A stretch of 64,000 nt of DNA from Caldilineaceae bacterium (GTDB lineage: Bacteria; Chloroflexota; Anaerolineae; Caldilineales; Caldilineaceae), in contig JAJEDI010000060.1 of assembly GCA_022821585.1 (NCBI GenBank), forward strand, positions 1 to 64,000, in the 5' to 3' direction. The notes below the pieces were generated by a model, which made no database searches, was not told the DNA's origin, and saw only the letters and a list, made by a program, of their open reading frames with translations. Of the stretch, positions 42,870 to 50,682 are shown piece after piece. The first letter of the stretch is position 1. Each line of letters begins with the position of its first letter. Position numbers and translations under genes: made by a program.

Positions 42870-45563
42870 ATGCCGGGCAACTCATTGACCAGCGGGCCCG
42901 GCTCAGCATATTTCAGGCGCAGAGGACGGTTTCAGCTCCCGGTCGCCTTCCCAGTTCTGCTCCTGTTCGCTCTGTTTGCGTGCGGATGTCGCGACGGGCG
43001 CGCCACGCCCGCTTCCGCCCTGCCCACAGCCGCGCCTCCGCCGCCGGCGGCCGCAGAACCCGCGCCGCCGTCATCTTTGCTCGGTGAGGCCGCTTATCTT
43101 CACCAGATCGGCAACTACAGCCAGGAGCAAATACTGCTGCAAACGCTGCTGGCCGATCTCCGGACACAGCCTGCCCAAGGGCGGCAGACACCCGCCGCCG
43201 CCCGTACGCAGGAGCGCGCCGCCATCCTCTACCGGCTGGCCTTAGCCTATCTGGCCGATGACAATCCGGAGCCGGCGCTGGACGCGCTTGAACAGCTCCG
43301 TCGCATGGGCGACTCCCTGGCCGCGGGTGAGATCAGTCTGCCGTCCGCGAGCGGTGAGGCAGTGGCGCAGATCCTGATCAACAGCCTCTTCCTGCGCGGG
43401 GATGCTTTGGCCGGCCTGGACCGCTTCAGCGAAGCCGCGGCCGCCTACCGCTCATTCCTGGCGCAGCGGCCCCAGCTTTCCGGTGTCGTAGAGGAGCATA
43501 TCGCCGATGCACTGCTCGCGCTGGACGAACGGTCGCAGGCCGCTGACGCGCTGCGCCGGGCCGCCGGCGAAGCCATAACTGCAGACGAGGAGGTTCGCCT
43601 TCTCGAGCGGCTTGCAGCCGTTCTCGAAGGCGCGGGCCGCTGGGATGAGGCCGCCTCCGTGTACGATGAGATCCTCGTCGGCGCGGCCTTCGAACACGCA
43701 GAACCGGGCCCGGATCAGACCGCCCTCGCGTTTGACAATATACTCGGTTACAGAGAATCCTCCATCTACCGCGCCGGTTATCTCCATCGCGCCGGCATGG
43801 CCTATGCTGCGGCCGGCGACGAAGAAGCCGCCATCGACCGCTGGCGTCTTGCGCTGACCGCAGACCCGGCCAGCGATGCCGCCTACCTGTCTCTCATTCA
43901 ACTGGTGAACAGGGATGTGCCCGTCGACCCGTTCCTGCGCGGGGAGATCAATCTTCTCGCCGAAGAGTACGTGCCGGCCATCTCCGCCTTTGAACGATTT
44001 CTCGAAGAATCCCCGCAAGCCGCGCGCGCCGGCGAAGCCTGGCTGGGAATCGCCCAATCTCTGATGGGATTGGAACGGTGGGCAGAGGCCCGTCTCGCCG
44101 TCGACCGCGTGCTGACCGACTTTCCCAATTGTGTCTGCTTTGGTGAGGCCTGGTTGGCGCGGGCGCGAGCTGCGATTGAAGAGGGCGCGCCTGCAGAGGG
44201 ACGGCGCATCTACCGCACATTCGCCGGTGGTCATCCCGGCGACCCGCTGGCGCCGGAAGCACTGTGGCTGAGCGCGCTGTCTTCGCTCGCCGCCGATGCC
44301 CTCCCCACCAGCGGCGCTGCACAGGATGTGCGCGTCGCAGTCGATCCCTTGGATGAAGCTGTGGCCGATCTACTCAGGCTGGCGGACGCCTTCCCCAGCA
44401 GCCCGCGCGCCGCCGACGGGCTGGCCGTCGCCGGAATCGGCGCGTTCGAACGCGGCCGGTACGAACTCGCCGTCAACCTGTTCGAGCGGCTGCTCTCCGA
44501 GTATCCTGAGACACAGCCGGACTTTGCCGCCTACTGGCTCGGCCGCGCCCGCCATGCCCAGGGCAGAGTCAGGGAGGCGCGTTCCCTCTGGCATGCGCTC
44601 GCCGCCCGCGCGCCCGAAACATTTTACGGTGTACTGGCCGGCCTTGACGTTGACGCCGTGCATCCCGGGCAGGACCTTATCCCCCGCCTGGCTAGAATGG
44701 ACATGAACGTGCCTGGCTTGCCCGGCGACGATGGCAGCCGCGCATTCGCCGAAGAGTGGCTGCGTGGACCGCAGCGCTTCCCGCGCGTCCAAGACACCGA
44801 TGCAGCAACTACCACAGTAAAAGTCGAGCCATGGGAACTGCCCCTGACTGTGATCGGCGACCCGGACCTCGTCAAAGGCGAACTGCTGCTGGCGCTTGGT
44901 CGCCGCGCTGAGGGATTGCAGCTGTTGGAGCAAATCTACTGGCGTTATGACAGCGATCCGGTGGCTCTCTATCCCCTCATGCTGCGATTCGACAAGCTGG
45001 GCGCCAACCGGCTCTCCATTACGGCTGCCCACCGTCTCATCGAACTCAGCTCGGCTGAGCGTTTCGCCGAAACGCCGCTATTTATCCAGCGCTTCGCCTA
45101 TCCCGAACACTATGCCCGTCTGGTCGAGAGGCAGGCCGGAGAGTTTGAGTTCGCCCCTCAGCTACTGTATGGCCTCATCTTTCAGGAGAGCCACTTCGAG
45201 CCTGCCGCGCGTTCCTATGCCGGCGCCCGCGGCCTCATGCAGATCCTTCCGGGCACAGGCTGGGAGATCGCCCGCAGCCTCAGCTATCCCAACTATTCCA
45301 CCGAACTGCTCGACCTTCCCATCGTCAGCATCCGTTTCGGCGCATACTATCTGCACTGGGCGCGCGACTATGTCGGCGGCAACGACATAACCGCCCTCGC
45401 CGGTTATAACGCCGGTCCCCGCAAGGCCAGACACTGGCTCAGCCGCACCAAACCGGACGATGCCCTTTTCATCTACAAGGTCCCCTACTACAAGACACGC
45501 CGCTACATTGAAGGTATTCTCATCTGCTTCGCCCACTACCTGCGGATTTACGGAGGCGTCTAG
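42870..45563 (+). CDS. Slt70-like lytic transglycosylase lipoprotein with TPR solenoid
   Basis: An 897-aa envelope enzyme that cleaves peptidoglycan between MurNAc and GlcNAc. The signal region ends with a lipobox-like LFACGC near residue 40, followed by a Pro/Ala-rich spacer. Residues about 70-690 form a long series of TPR-like helical repeats (YRLALAYLADDNPEPALDAL, AYRSFLAQRP, AGYLHRAGMAYAAAGDEEAAI, LFERLLSEYPETQ). The C-terminal SLT domain (about 755-895) has catalytic Glu773 in FQESHF, then GARGLMQILPGTG and ALAGYNAGPRKA. The start could be TTG 42837 or ATG 42870; I chose the ATG. It is longer than E. coli Slt70 and likely anchored. Confidence 0.9.
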   Translation: MPGNSLTSGPGSAYFRRRGRFQLPVAFPVLLLFALFACGCRDGRATPASALPTAAPPPPAAAEPAPPSSLLGEAAYLHQIGNYSQEQILLQTLLADLRTQPAQGRQTPAAARTQERAAILYRLALAYLADDNPEPALDALEQLRRMGDSLAAGEISLPSASGEAVAQILINSLFLRGDALAGLDRFSEAAAAYRSFLAQRPQLSGVVEEHIADALLALDERSQAADALRRAAGEAITADEEVRLLERLAAVLEGAGRWDEAASVYDEILVGAAFEHAEPGPDQTALAFDNILGYRESSIYRAGYLHRAGMAYAAAGDEEAAIDRWRLALTADPASDAAYLSLIQLVNRDVPVDPFLRGEINLLAEEYVPAISAFERFLEESPQAARAGEAWLGIAQSLMGLERWAEARLAVDRVLTDFPNCVCFGEAWLARARAAIEEGAPAEGRRIYRTFAGGHPGDPLAPEALWLSALSSLAADALPTSGAAQDVRVAVDPLDEAVADLLRLADAFPSSPRAADGLAVAGIGAFERGRYELAVNLFERLLSEYPETQPDFAAYWLGRARHAQGRVREARSLWHALAARAPETFYGVLAGLDVDAVHPGQDLIPRLARMDMNVPGLPGDDGSRAFAEEWLRGPQRFPRVQDTDAATTTVKVEPWELPLTVIGDPDLVKGELLLALGRRAEGLQLLEQIYWRYDSDPVALYPLMLRFDKLGANRLSITAAHRLIELSSAERFAETPLFIQRFAYPEHYARLVERQAGEFEFAPQLLYGLIFQESHFEPAARSYAGARGLMQILPGTGWEIARSLSYPNYSTELLDLPIVSIRFGAYYLHWARDYVGGNDITALAGYNAGPRKARHWLSRTKPDDALFIYKVPYYKTRRYIEGILICFAHYLRIYGGV

Positions 45564-45746
45564 CTTTTGTCGACGTCCGTCACGTCCTGTCCTAGCGGTT
45601 TAGACGAAATGCTGACGAGCCCACCCCCTATTCTCCAGGGATTCCCCCTGCATCCATTTTGGCTAATTTTGGGGAATTGCATAAGAAAGTAACAGCGAAA
45701 AGGCTGAGGCGATGAATGCTCGTCTGGACAACTAAAGGAGACAAAC

Positions 45747-46193
45747 ATGGTTCGTCTTACAACCCTATTTCTCGCCCTTACTCTCTTTGTTGTCGGTTGC
45801 GTTGCCATTCCAACCGAAAATGAAGCGGCGGGTTACACCAGGTCAATGGTGCAGGATGCGATCCGCTACTATGATCGCAACGGCAGGGATGTGGCTGTCG
45901 ACTATTTCAGTTCGGAAGACAGCGTGCATGGTCAGTGGTACGTGTTCATTGTGGATGCGGATGGGTATGCCATAGCTTCCCCCAACGCGGACATGATTGG
46001 CAGGGATCCGGCTCTGCGCGTCGATGCCAGCGGCTACTTCTCCGGCGATGATCTGATGAGCGCAACCGAGGTGGGCAAGTGGATCAGCTACATTTTTCGT
46101 CATCCAGAAACAGGCGAAAACGCCCGTAAGCATACCTGGGTCGTACGCCATGACGGACTGCTATTCGCTTCCGGATTCTATGAGGAGAAATAG
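45747..46193 (+). CDS. Stand-alone Cache-like lipoprotein (paralog 1)
   Basis: A 148-aa lipoprotein: signal LTTLFLALTLFVVGC with Cys18 as the lipidation site. The mature part looks like a single Cache-type sensor domain (TRSMVQDAIRYYDRNGRDVAVDYFSS, GQWYVFIVDADGYAIASPN, HTWVVRHDGLLFASGFYE), normally the extracellular part of chemoreceptors and kinases. Here no signalling domain is attached. aaaggagacaaac precedes the ATG. Its convergent neighbour encodes a relative. Confidence 0.75.
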   Translation: MVRLTTLFLALTLFVVGCVAIPTENEAAGYTRSMVQDAIRYYDRNGRDVAVDYFSSEDSVHGQWYVFIVDADGYAIASPNADMIGRDPALRVDASGYFSGDDLMSATEVGKWISYIFRHPETGENARKHTWVVRHDGLLFASGFYEEK

Positions 46194-46258
46194 AACAACG
46201 AAGCAACGGGAGATCGAACTAAAGACTGCACCCAGGCGCAAGCGAGGTATGGCTGGCC

Positions 46259-46825
46259 TCAGTCGCTCGACCGAGATGTAGTGTTTCTTTGGGATATAGT
46301 TCCCAAATTCTGATACCAGCCGGAACCGAAGATCAGACCATCGTACCGTACCACCCAGGAATGTTTCCACTCCTGGGTGCCGGCGACAGGATTGAGGAAG
46401 AAATAGTCGACCCACATCCCTTCCCCAGTGGCGCCGGCTATCGCTTCGCCGTGCCGGTAGCCGGTGAAATCCACCCCTACATCGCCCCGCAAATCCTCAC
46501 CCAGCATATCCGGGTTTACCGCCAAGGCGATCAGCTTCTCGTTCTCATCAAAGATGAACACATACCACTCGCCGTCTACGCTCTCCGGTGAATTGTAGTA
46601 TGCCAGCGTGGCCTCCCGCCCGTGGGCGTCGTACATTCGCATCGCTCTCTCCACCATCGCCACCGTGTAGCCTGCACGGTCCGCCCTGGAAACCTGCTGG
46701 CACGGCATAATGACCGAGCCGGCCATCTCTGGATGGAACGGCAGAAGGTAATGGCAGCCGGACACAAAAAAGGCGGCGGCCGTCAGTACGACCGCTAGTC
46801 TGCGCAGAAGCGGACGATTACGCAT
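46259..46825 (-). CDS. Stand-alone Cache-like lipoprotein (paralog 2)
   Basis: A 188-aa lipoprotein related to the gene at 45747: lipobox FFVSGC near residue 24, then AGYTVAMVERAMRMYDAHGREATLAYYNS, GEWYVFIFDENEKLIAL and HSWVVRYDGLIFGSGWYQ. Aligned parts share about half of their residues by eye. The start at 46825 is supported by gggagaagag; an upstream extension in frame is not needed. A ligand-binding role outside the cell is inferred from the domain. Confidence 0.75.
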   Translation of the reverse strand: MRNRPLLRRLAVVLTAAAFFVSGCHYLLPFHPEMAGSVIMPCQQVSRADRAGYTVAMVERAMRMYDAHGREATLAYYNSPESVDGEWYVFIFDENEKLIALAVNPDMLGEDLRGDVGVDFTGYRHGEAIAGATGEGMWVDYFFLNPVAGTQEWKHSWVVRYDGLIFGSGWYQNLGTISQRNTTSRSSD

Positions 46826-46883
46826 TTCTCTTCTCCCGGAGCCTGCTTCATTGAAGGCCGACAAAACTCGGCCGGCCTGGCGG

Positions 46884-47081
46884 CTAATCTTTCCGGCGAC
46901 CCTGCCTAATTTCGCGCACCAGCTTGTCAAATTCGGCCTGTGAATAGTCGCTATCGAACTGCCTCATGATCAGGTGTTCGATCTCCTGTGCCGGCGTCCA
47001 CCCGTTGCGTGCAGCCGAACGCAACAGACGGCGGTATACATCGTCCGGAAGATTGATTGTCACAATCCTCTTCACGTTCAT
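46884..47081 (-). CDS. Ribbon-helix-helix (Arc/CopG-like) protein
   Basis: A 65-aa protein with the RHH pattern: RIVTINLPDDVYRRLLRSAARNGWTPAQEIEHLIMRQF, one beta strand followed by two helices. Such proteins bind DNA as dimers and are often antitoxins (FitA/VapB type). No toxin gene adjoins. It lies 59 bp upstream of the Cache-like lipoprotein gene on the same strand and might regulate it. ctgaggc serves as ribosome site. Confidence 0.75.
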   Translation of the reverse strand: MNVKRIVTINLPDDVYRRLLRSAARNGWTPAQEIEHLIMRQFDSDYSQAEFDKLVREIRQGRRKD

Positions 47082-47348
47082 GCCTCAGCAGGCGCCTCAT
47101 GCTCGCTACGGATAACATCCACCCGACGAAGACCGGGGAGGGGGGAATCTGTGCGTAAGTACCAGACGCACATCTCCCTTCTTTGGGCGGATCCCCCCGC
47201 CCGCTCAATCATATACCACTCGTCTGTCGAATTCGTGTCAATTCAACCCTCTTCCGTCTTTTTTTCGTGTCAGAATCGTTTCAGTTTTGCCGGAATGGGC
47301 ATGGTCGGACCTCACAGCCCGGTCTCATCAGTCCCAAGCGATCGTCGC

Positions 47349-47576
47349 GGACGACGACCGCGACCGCCACGCCTGCACAGACGGCCGTCTCGACGCTCCG
47401 GCGCCGGATGAACATGCACCGCGGCCCTGTCATGCTGCACGAAATTGTTAGTACGGCTGAATCGGGCACGCGTTTCGACATCGCCGCAGAAAACCTAAAC
47501 AATGACTGGTGGCAGATCGTCTACGAAAGCCTGCCGACATGGGTCTACGCGCCCTATGTGACCGCGATCCACGCCG
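47349..47576 (+). pseudogene. SH3-like domain gene relic
   Basis: A stretch reading TTTATATPAQTAVSTLRRRMNMHRGP, then GTRFDIAAENLNNDWWQIVYE and TWVYAPYVTAI matches the bacterial SH3 domain pattern (NVRxGPG...GTxFxVxGxNxDGxWWQV...GWVYAPYV) behind a Thr-rich linker. It has no proper upstream gene, no start with a ribosome site, and runs directly into transposase-like sequence. It is taken as the broken end of a secreted protein gene. Confidence 0.55.
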
Positions 47577-47629
47577 CCGGCCGGCAGGGCGCCCAGGGGC
47601 TGGGAAGGCCTGGAACCCTCAGGGCGATA

Positions 47630-47790
47630 GGGAATGAAATTAGTGCCATACCCGAATTGTTGCAGTTGCTGGATATGTCCGGCTGTATCGTTACAGTCGA
47701 TGCCATAAGCTGTCAGAAATCGGCTTCGCCACAGAACGAAAATAGGCCGGCGGGAATCAAGACTACCTTCTCAAGGCGCTGCAAACTCTT
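47630..47790 (+). mobile_element. ISAs1-family transposase relic
   Basis: The frame reads GNEISAIPELLQLLDMSGCIVTVDAISCQK, the conserved core of ISAs1-type DDE transposases (NEITAIPxLLxxLDLxGCIVTIDAMGCQ). After a one-base shift the text continues IGFATERK, a stop, then AGGNQDYLLKAL, which resembles AGGDYxLALKGNQ. Both a frameshift and a stop mark it as dead. No terminal inverted repeats identified. Confidence 0.7.
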
Positions 47791-47827
47791 AAGTGTGATT
47801 GCTCTGACGTTATGTCAGCCTGATCTT

Positions 47828-47855
47828 TTGCGCGTACGCAGCGCTGTGCTATACT
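47828..47855 (+). promoter_or_regulatory. Candidate sigma70-type promoter upstream of rpsF
   Basis: ttgcgc at 47828-47833 and tatact at 47850-47855 with a 16-bp spacer. Transcription would start near 47862, about 210 nt before rpsF. Confidence 0.5.
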
Positions 47856-47867
47856 GTTCAACCGCGA

Positions 47868-47895
47868 CGAGGGACAGCTTGTCTGCTCCCTCGTT
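47868..47895 (+). promoter_or_regulatory. Hairpin in the rpsF leader
   Basis: A stem formed by gagggacag and ctgctccctc (one bulge) around a short loop, followed by gttctttctgttc. It lies just behind the candidate start site. It may be an attenuator or part of an autoregulatory S6:S18-binding leader; neither is proven. Confidence 0.4.
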
Positions 47896-47947
47896 CTTTC
47901 TGTTCATAGCACAATGTTGTGGACCTTTGTCTGAACTGCAGTTTTTA

Positions 47948-48029
47948 GTTTTCAGTTCTTAGTTTTTAGTGCTGTCTCTCACTTGAGTCCGGGGCGGATA
48001 CTGGAGACTGAGAACCGATAACTGAAAAC
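47948..48029. repeat. 82-bp MITE-like inverted-repeat unit
   Basis: Bounded by a perfect 10-bp inverted repeat, gttttcagtt (47948-47957) and aactgaaaac (48020-48029), with further partial pairing inward. The left end belongs to the same cagttttt/ttagt family as the repeats at 18587, 20245 and 34006. It lies inside the rpsF leader. Confidence 0.6.
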
Positions 48030-48069
48030 GAACCCAAGACATTGCTCATGGAAAGGAGTAAAAGGGTAG

Positions 48070-48357
48070 ATGAACACGTACGAATTGGTGTACATCATCC
48101 AGCCCAATCTGGATGATGATGGTGTCAAAGCCGTGGATGATCGGATCAGTCAGGCCATCGGCGGCGAGGATGGGACAATCGAGAGCACCGATTATTGGGG
48201 CAAACGACGATTGGCCTATCCCATCAAAGGCCACTTTGAGGGACACTACATTCTGCACAACCTCTCGATGCCTCCCACCGCGGTGCAGAACGTCGAAAGA
48301 CAGTTGCGGCTATCAGAAGATGTATTGCGTTTCCTCGTTGTCCGCGTTGGGGACTGA
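48070..48357 (+). CDS. rpsF: 30S ribosomal protein S6
   Basis: A 95-aa ribosomal protein of the platform that pairs with S18. MNTYELVYIIQPNLDDDGVK, STDYWGKRRLAYPIKGHFEGHY and LRLSEDVLRFLVVRV are standard. A strong ggaaaggagt ribosome site lies upstream. rpsR follows after 18 bp; the single-strand binding protein gene often found between the two is absent. Confidence 0.97.
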   Translation: MNTYELVYIIQPNLDDDGVKAVDDRISQAIGGEDGTIESTDYWGKRRLAYPIKGHFEGHYILHNLSMPPTAVQNVERQLRLSEDVLRFLVVRVGD

Positions 48358-48375
48358 ACCACAAAGGAGCATCGA

Positions 48376-48978
48376 ATGTCTGACGAAAACAGAGTGAACG
48401 AAACCGAAGCGAACAGCGAAGAACAGCCGGTATCCGAGACGTCCACAGGCGAGAATGCCCCCGTGCTCGAAGAGAGCCCGGAGGAGAGCGCTGCGCAGGC
48501 CGTTGCCGATGCGGATGGAGATTCCGAGGCCGAGGCTGCCGCAGAGGCTGCCGCAGAGCCTGAGGTCGAGCCTGTCGCAGAGCCGGAGGCTGAGGCGGCT
48601 ACTGAGACTGCAGCGGCTGCTGAGCCAGCGGCTGTGGCAAGCGCCGGGCCGGACGCTGACAGCGGCCGCGGAGAGCAGGAGACACCCACTTTCAATCGTG
48701 TCGAGGGGCCGGCGATATTCAACCGCGCCAGGCAGGGCAATCAGCGCAGAAATCCCCGTCACGTCGGCAACGATGTGCGTATCGACGAGATCGACTACAA
48801 GAACATCCAGGTACTCAGCCGGTTTGTCGATAACTACGGGCGCATTCACAACCGCCGCAAAACCCGCGTCACTGCCAAGATGCAGCGCAAAGTGACCAGG
48901 GCGATCAAGCGGGCCAGGCATCTGGCCTTGATGCCCTACACAGGCGAACATATCCGCATTACCGGCAGACGCGGTTGA
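48376..48978 (+). CDS. rpsR: 30S ribosomal protein S18 with long acidic N-terminal extension
   Basis: The last about 80 residues are a clear S18 (IDEIDYKNIQVLSRFVDNYG, RRKTRVTAKMQRKVTRAIKR, ARHLALMPY). They are preceded by about 115 residues of low complexity dominated by Glu and Ala (for example EAEAAAEAAAEPEVEPVAEP). Normal bacterial S18 is 70-90 aa; here it is 200 aa. The start at 48376 has a good aaaggagcatcga site, and no better internal ATG is seen next to the S18 core. The acidic arm would project near the platform; its role is unknown. Confidence 0.93.
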   Translation: MSDENRVNETEANSEEQPVSETSTGENAPVLEESPEESAAQAVADADGDSEAEAAAEAAAEPEVEPVAEPEAEAATETAAAAEPAAVASAGPDADSGRGEQETPTFNRVEGPAIFNRARQGNQRRNPRHVGNDVRIDEIDYKNIQVLSRFVDNYGRIHNRRKTRVTAKMQRKVTRAIKRARHLALMPYTGEHIRITGRRG

Positions 48979-48985
48979 TCGATTC

Positions 48986-50581
48986 ATGGCCAAGAAGCGC
49001 AGAAGAAGAAGGCAGGAAGAACAGCCGCAGTTCGAGAACCGGCGTGAGGTCCGCCTGCGCGCCCGTGACAGGGAACGCAACCTGCGGCTCACAGCGATCG
49101 TCGGCGGCCTCGTCGGCGTGGCGCTGCTGCTGGTCCTGTATGGCGTGGTCAATGAGCTGATCATCAAGCCCAACAGCGTGCTGGCACAGGTCGAGGACCA
49201 ATCGATCGTCACGCGCGACTTCTGGCAGCAGGCCCGCCTGCGCGAAAGCGAGCTGGAAAACCAGCGTTTGCGGCTGCAGCTGTTTGCCCAGCAATTTGGG
49301 GATTCCAGCCTGTTCGCCTCCCAGATCGCATCGATCAATGCGACTCTGGCCAGCCCTTTGACGCTGGGGACACAGGTCCTCAACGATATGATTGAAGGGG
49401 CTGTCCTGCAGATCAAGGCACCGGAAGTAGGCGTGTCGGTGACCGATGAAGAGGTGGAAGAGACCCTTCTCGAAGAGGTGGCGCGCGGGCAAGGCGCGCT
49501 GACAAAGCCGCAGGCCACGGCAACCGCCGACGCCGCCGTCGAAGCGACCGCGACCGCGGAAACCTTTACACCGACACCAGTCCCCTCACCGACGCCGACA
49601 CCGGAAGACAGCTCGGACGGCGCGCCGACTGCCGTTGCAGCTGCCGCGGAGTCAGAGACCGTGGAAGAGACGCCCACACCGGAGCCGCCTACTGTCCTGA
49701 CCGACGAGTTGTACGCGGAGGGGCTGAGCACTCTGGAGGATAATCTGCGCGAGAACGCCGGGATGAGCCTGGCCACCTATCGGGAGGTAATCCGGGCGCG
49801 TCTGTTACGAACAAAGATGTCGGAGACGGTCAGCCGGGACCTGGTATCCGACACAGAGGAACAGGTCCGCGTCCGCCATATTCTGATTTCCGTCGACCCC
49901 GAGCCGGAGCCGGCTGGCGAGACGGAGGGCGCGACACCCGCGGCCGAAACGACTCCTGCGCCGCCTGGAAGCACAGATGAAGACGGTGAGAGCACAGTCG
50001 CGCCGGCTGAGACGCCTGCACCTGCACCCGAAAGCAGCGACGAAAACAGCGAGGGTCCAGCGGCGCCGGTAGTCGAAACTACGGAAAAGGGCGCTGCGGA
50101 GGACGATGGGGTTGGCAGCCCGCCCGCCCCGGAAATATGGAATCCTGACGCCAACGGCGACGGCCGTGTTGACGACGCCGAGGCGCTGGCCTTTGCGCAG
50201 ATACTGCATCAGCGCATTCTCGACGGCGAGGATTTCGCGGACCTGGCACTGCGGTTCAGCAACGACCCGGGCAGCGGCACCCAAGGCGGTGACCTGGGCT
50301 GGGCGGGCCGCGGGCGCTACGTGGCCGAATTCGAAGAAACGGCGTTTTCACTTGGTGTCGGCGAGATGAGCGCGCCGGTCAAGTCGACCTTCGGCTACCA
50401 CATCATTGAAGTGTTGGAGCGGGACGATGAACGGCCGAAGGAAGAGGCCAGCTTGCAGCAGGAGTATGCCGAGGCTTTCCAGACATGGCTGCAGGAGCAG
50501 GTACTTTCGCTGAACATCGACCGTCCGGACAATCTGGCTGCCATGCTGCCGCGCAATCTGGGGATTTCGGATGACCAGTAG
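48986..50581 (+). CDS. Parvulin-type peptidyl-prolyl isomerase (PrsA/SurA-like) with inserted EF-hand-like loop
   Basis: A 531-aa membrane-anchored extracytoplasmic foldase. A very basic N-terminus precedes one helix (about 33-54, LTAIVGGLVGVALLLVLYGVV), then a SurA-N-like helical part. The PPIC domain begins with VRVRHILIS, is broken by about 90 residues of Glu/Pro/Thr-rich sequence ending in a perfect EF-hand loop (DANGDGRVDDAE, Asp388-Glu399), then resumes with LHQRILDGEDFADLALRFS, GTQGGDLGWAGRG and STFGYHIIEV. A further Thr/Pro-rich insert is near 175-240. It follows rpsR by 7 bp and ends at a strong bidirectional terminator. Confidence 0.9.
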   Translation: MAKKRRRRRQEEQPQFENRREVRLRARDRERNLRLTAIVGGLVGVALLLVLYGVVNELIIKPNSVLAQVEDQSIVTRDFWQQARLRESELENQRLRLQLFAQQFGDSSLFASQIASINATLASPLTLGTQVLNDMIEGAVLQIKAPEVGVSVTDEEVEETLLEEVARGQGALTKPQATATADAAVEATATAETFTPTPVPSPTPTPEDSSDGAPTAVAAAAESETVEETPTPEPPTVLTDELYAEGLSTLEDNLRENAGMSLATYREVIRARLLRTKMSETVSRDLVSDTEEQVRVRHILISVDPEPEPAGETEGATPAAETTPAPPGSTDEDGESTVAPAETPAPAPESSDENSEGPAAPVVETTEKGAAEDDGVGSPPAPEIWNPDANGDGRVDDAEALAFAQILHQRILDGEDFADLALRFSNDPGSGTQGGDLGWAGRGRYVAEFEETAFSLGVGEMSAPVKSTFGYHIIEVLERDDERPKEEASLQQEYAEAFQTWLQEQVLSLNIDRPDNLAAMLPRNLGISDDQ

Positions 50582-50640
50582 GACCGGTCTGCCGCGTTAG
50601 GTCGTTTTGCAGTCAGACTGTACGACAGTCACAGATTTAG

Positions 50641-50682
50641 AAAACGCCGGGCATTGCACTGGACAGTGCGCCCGGCGTTTTC
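50641..50682. terminator. Bidirectional intrinsic terminator
   Basis: A long perfect stem, aaaacgccgggc and gcccggcgtttt, around a small inner hairpin, flanked by A and T runs on both sides. It serves the foldase gene (forward) and the riboflavin transporter ATPase gene (reverse), which ends at 50683. Confidence 0.88.

Noticed and set aside
48313..49776. 487-aa reverse frame over rpsR and the foldase gene
   Set aside because: Ser/Arg-rich antisense of acidic low-complexity coding sequence.
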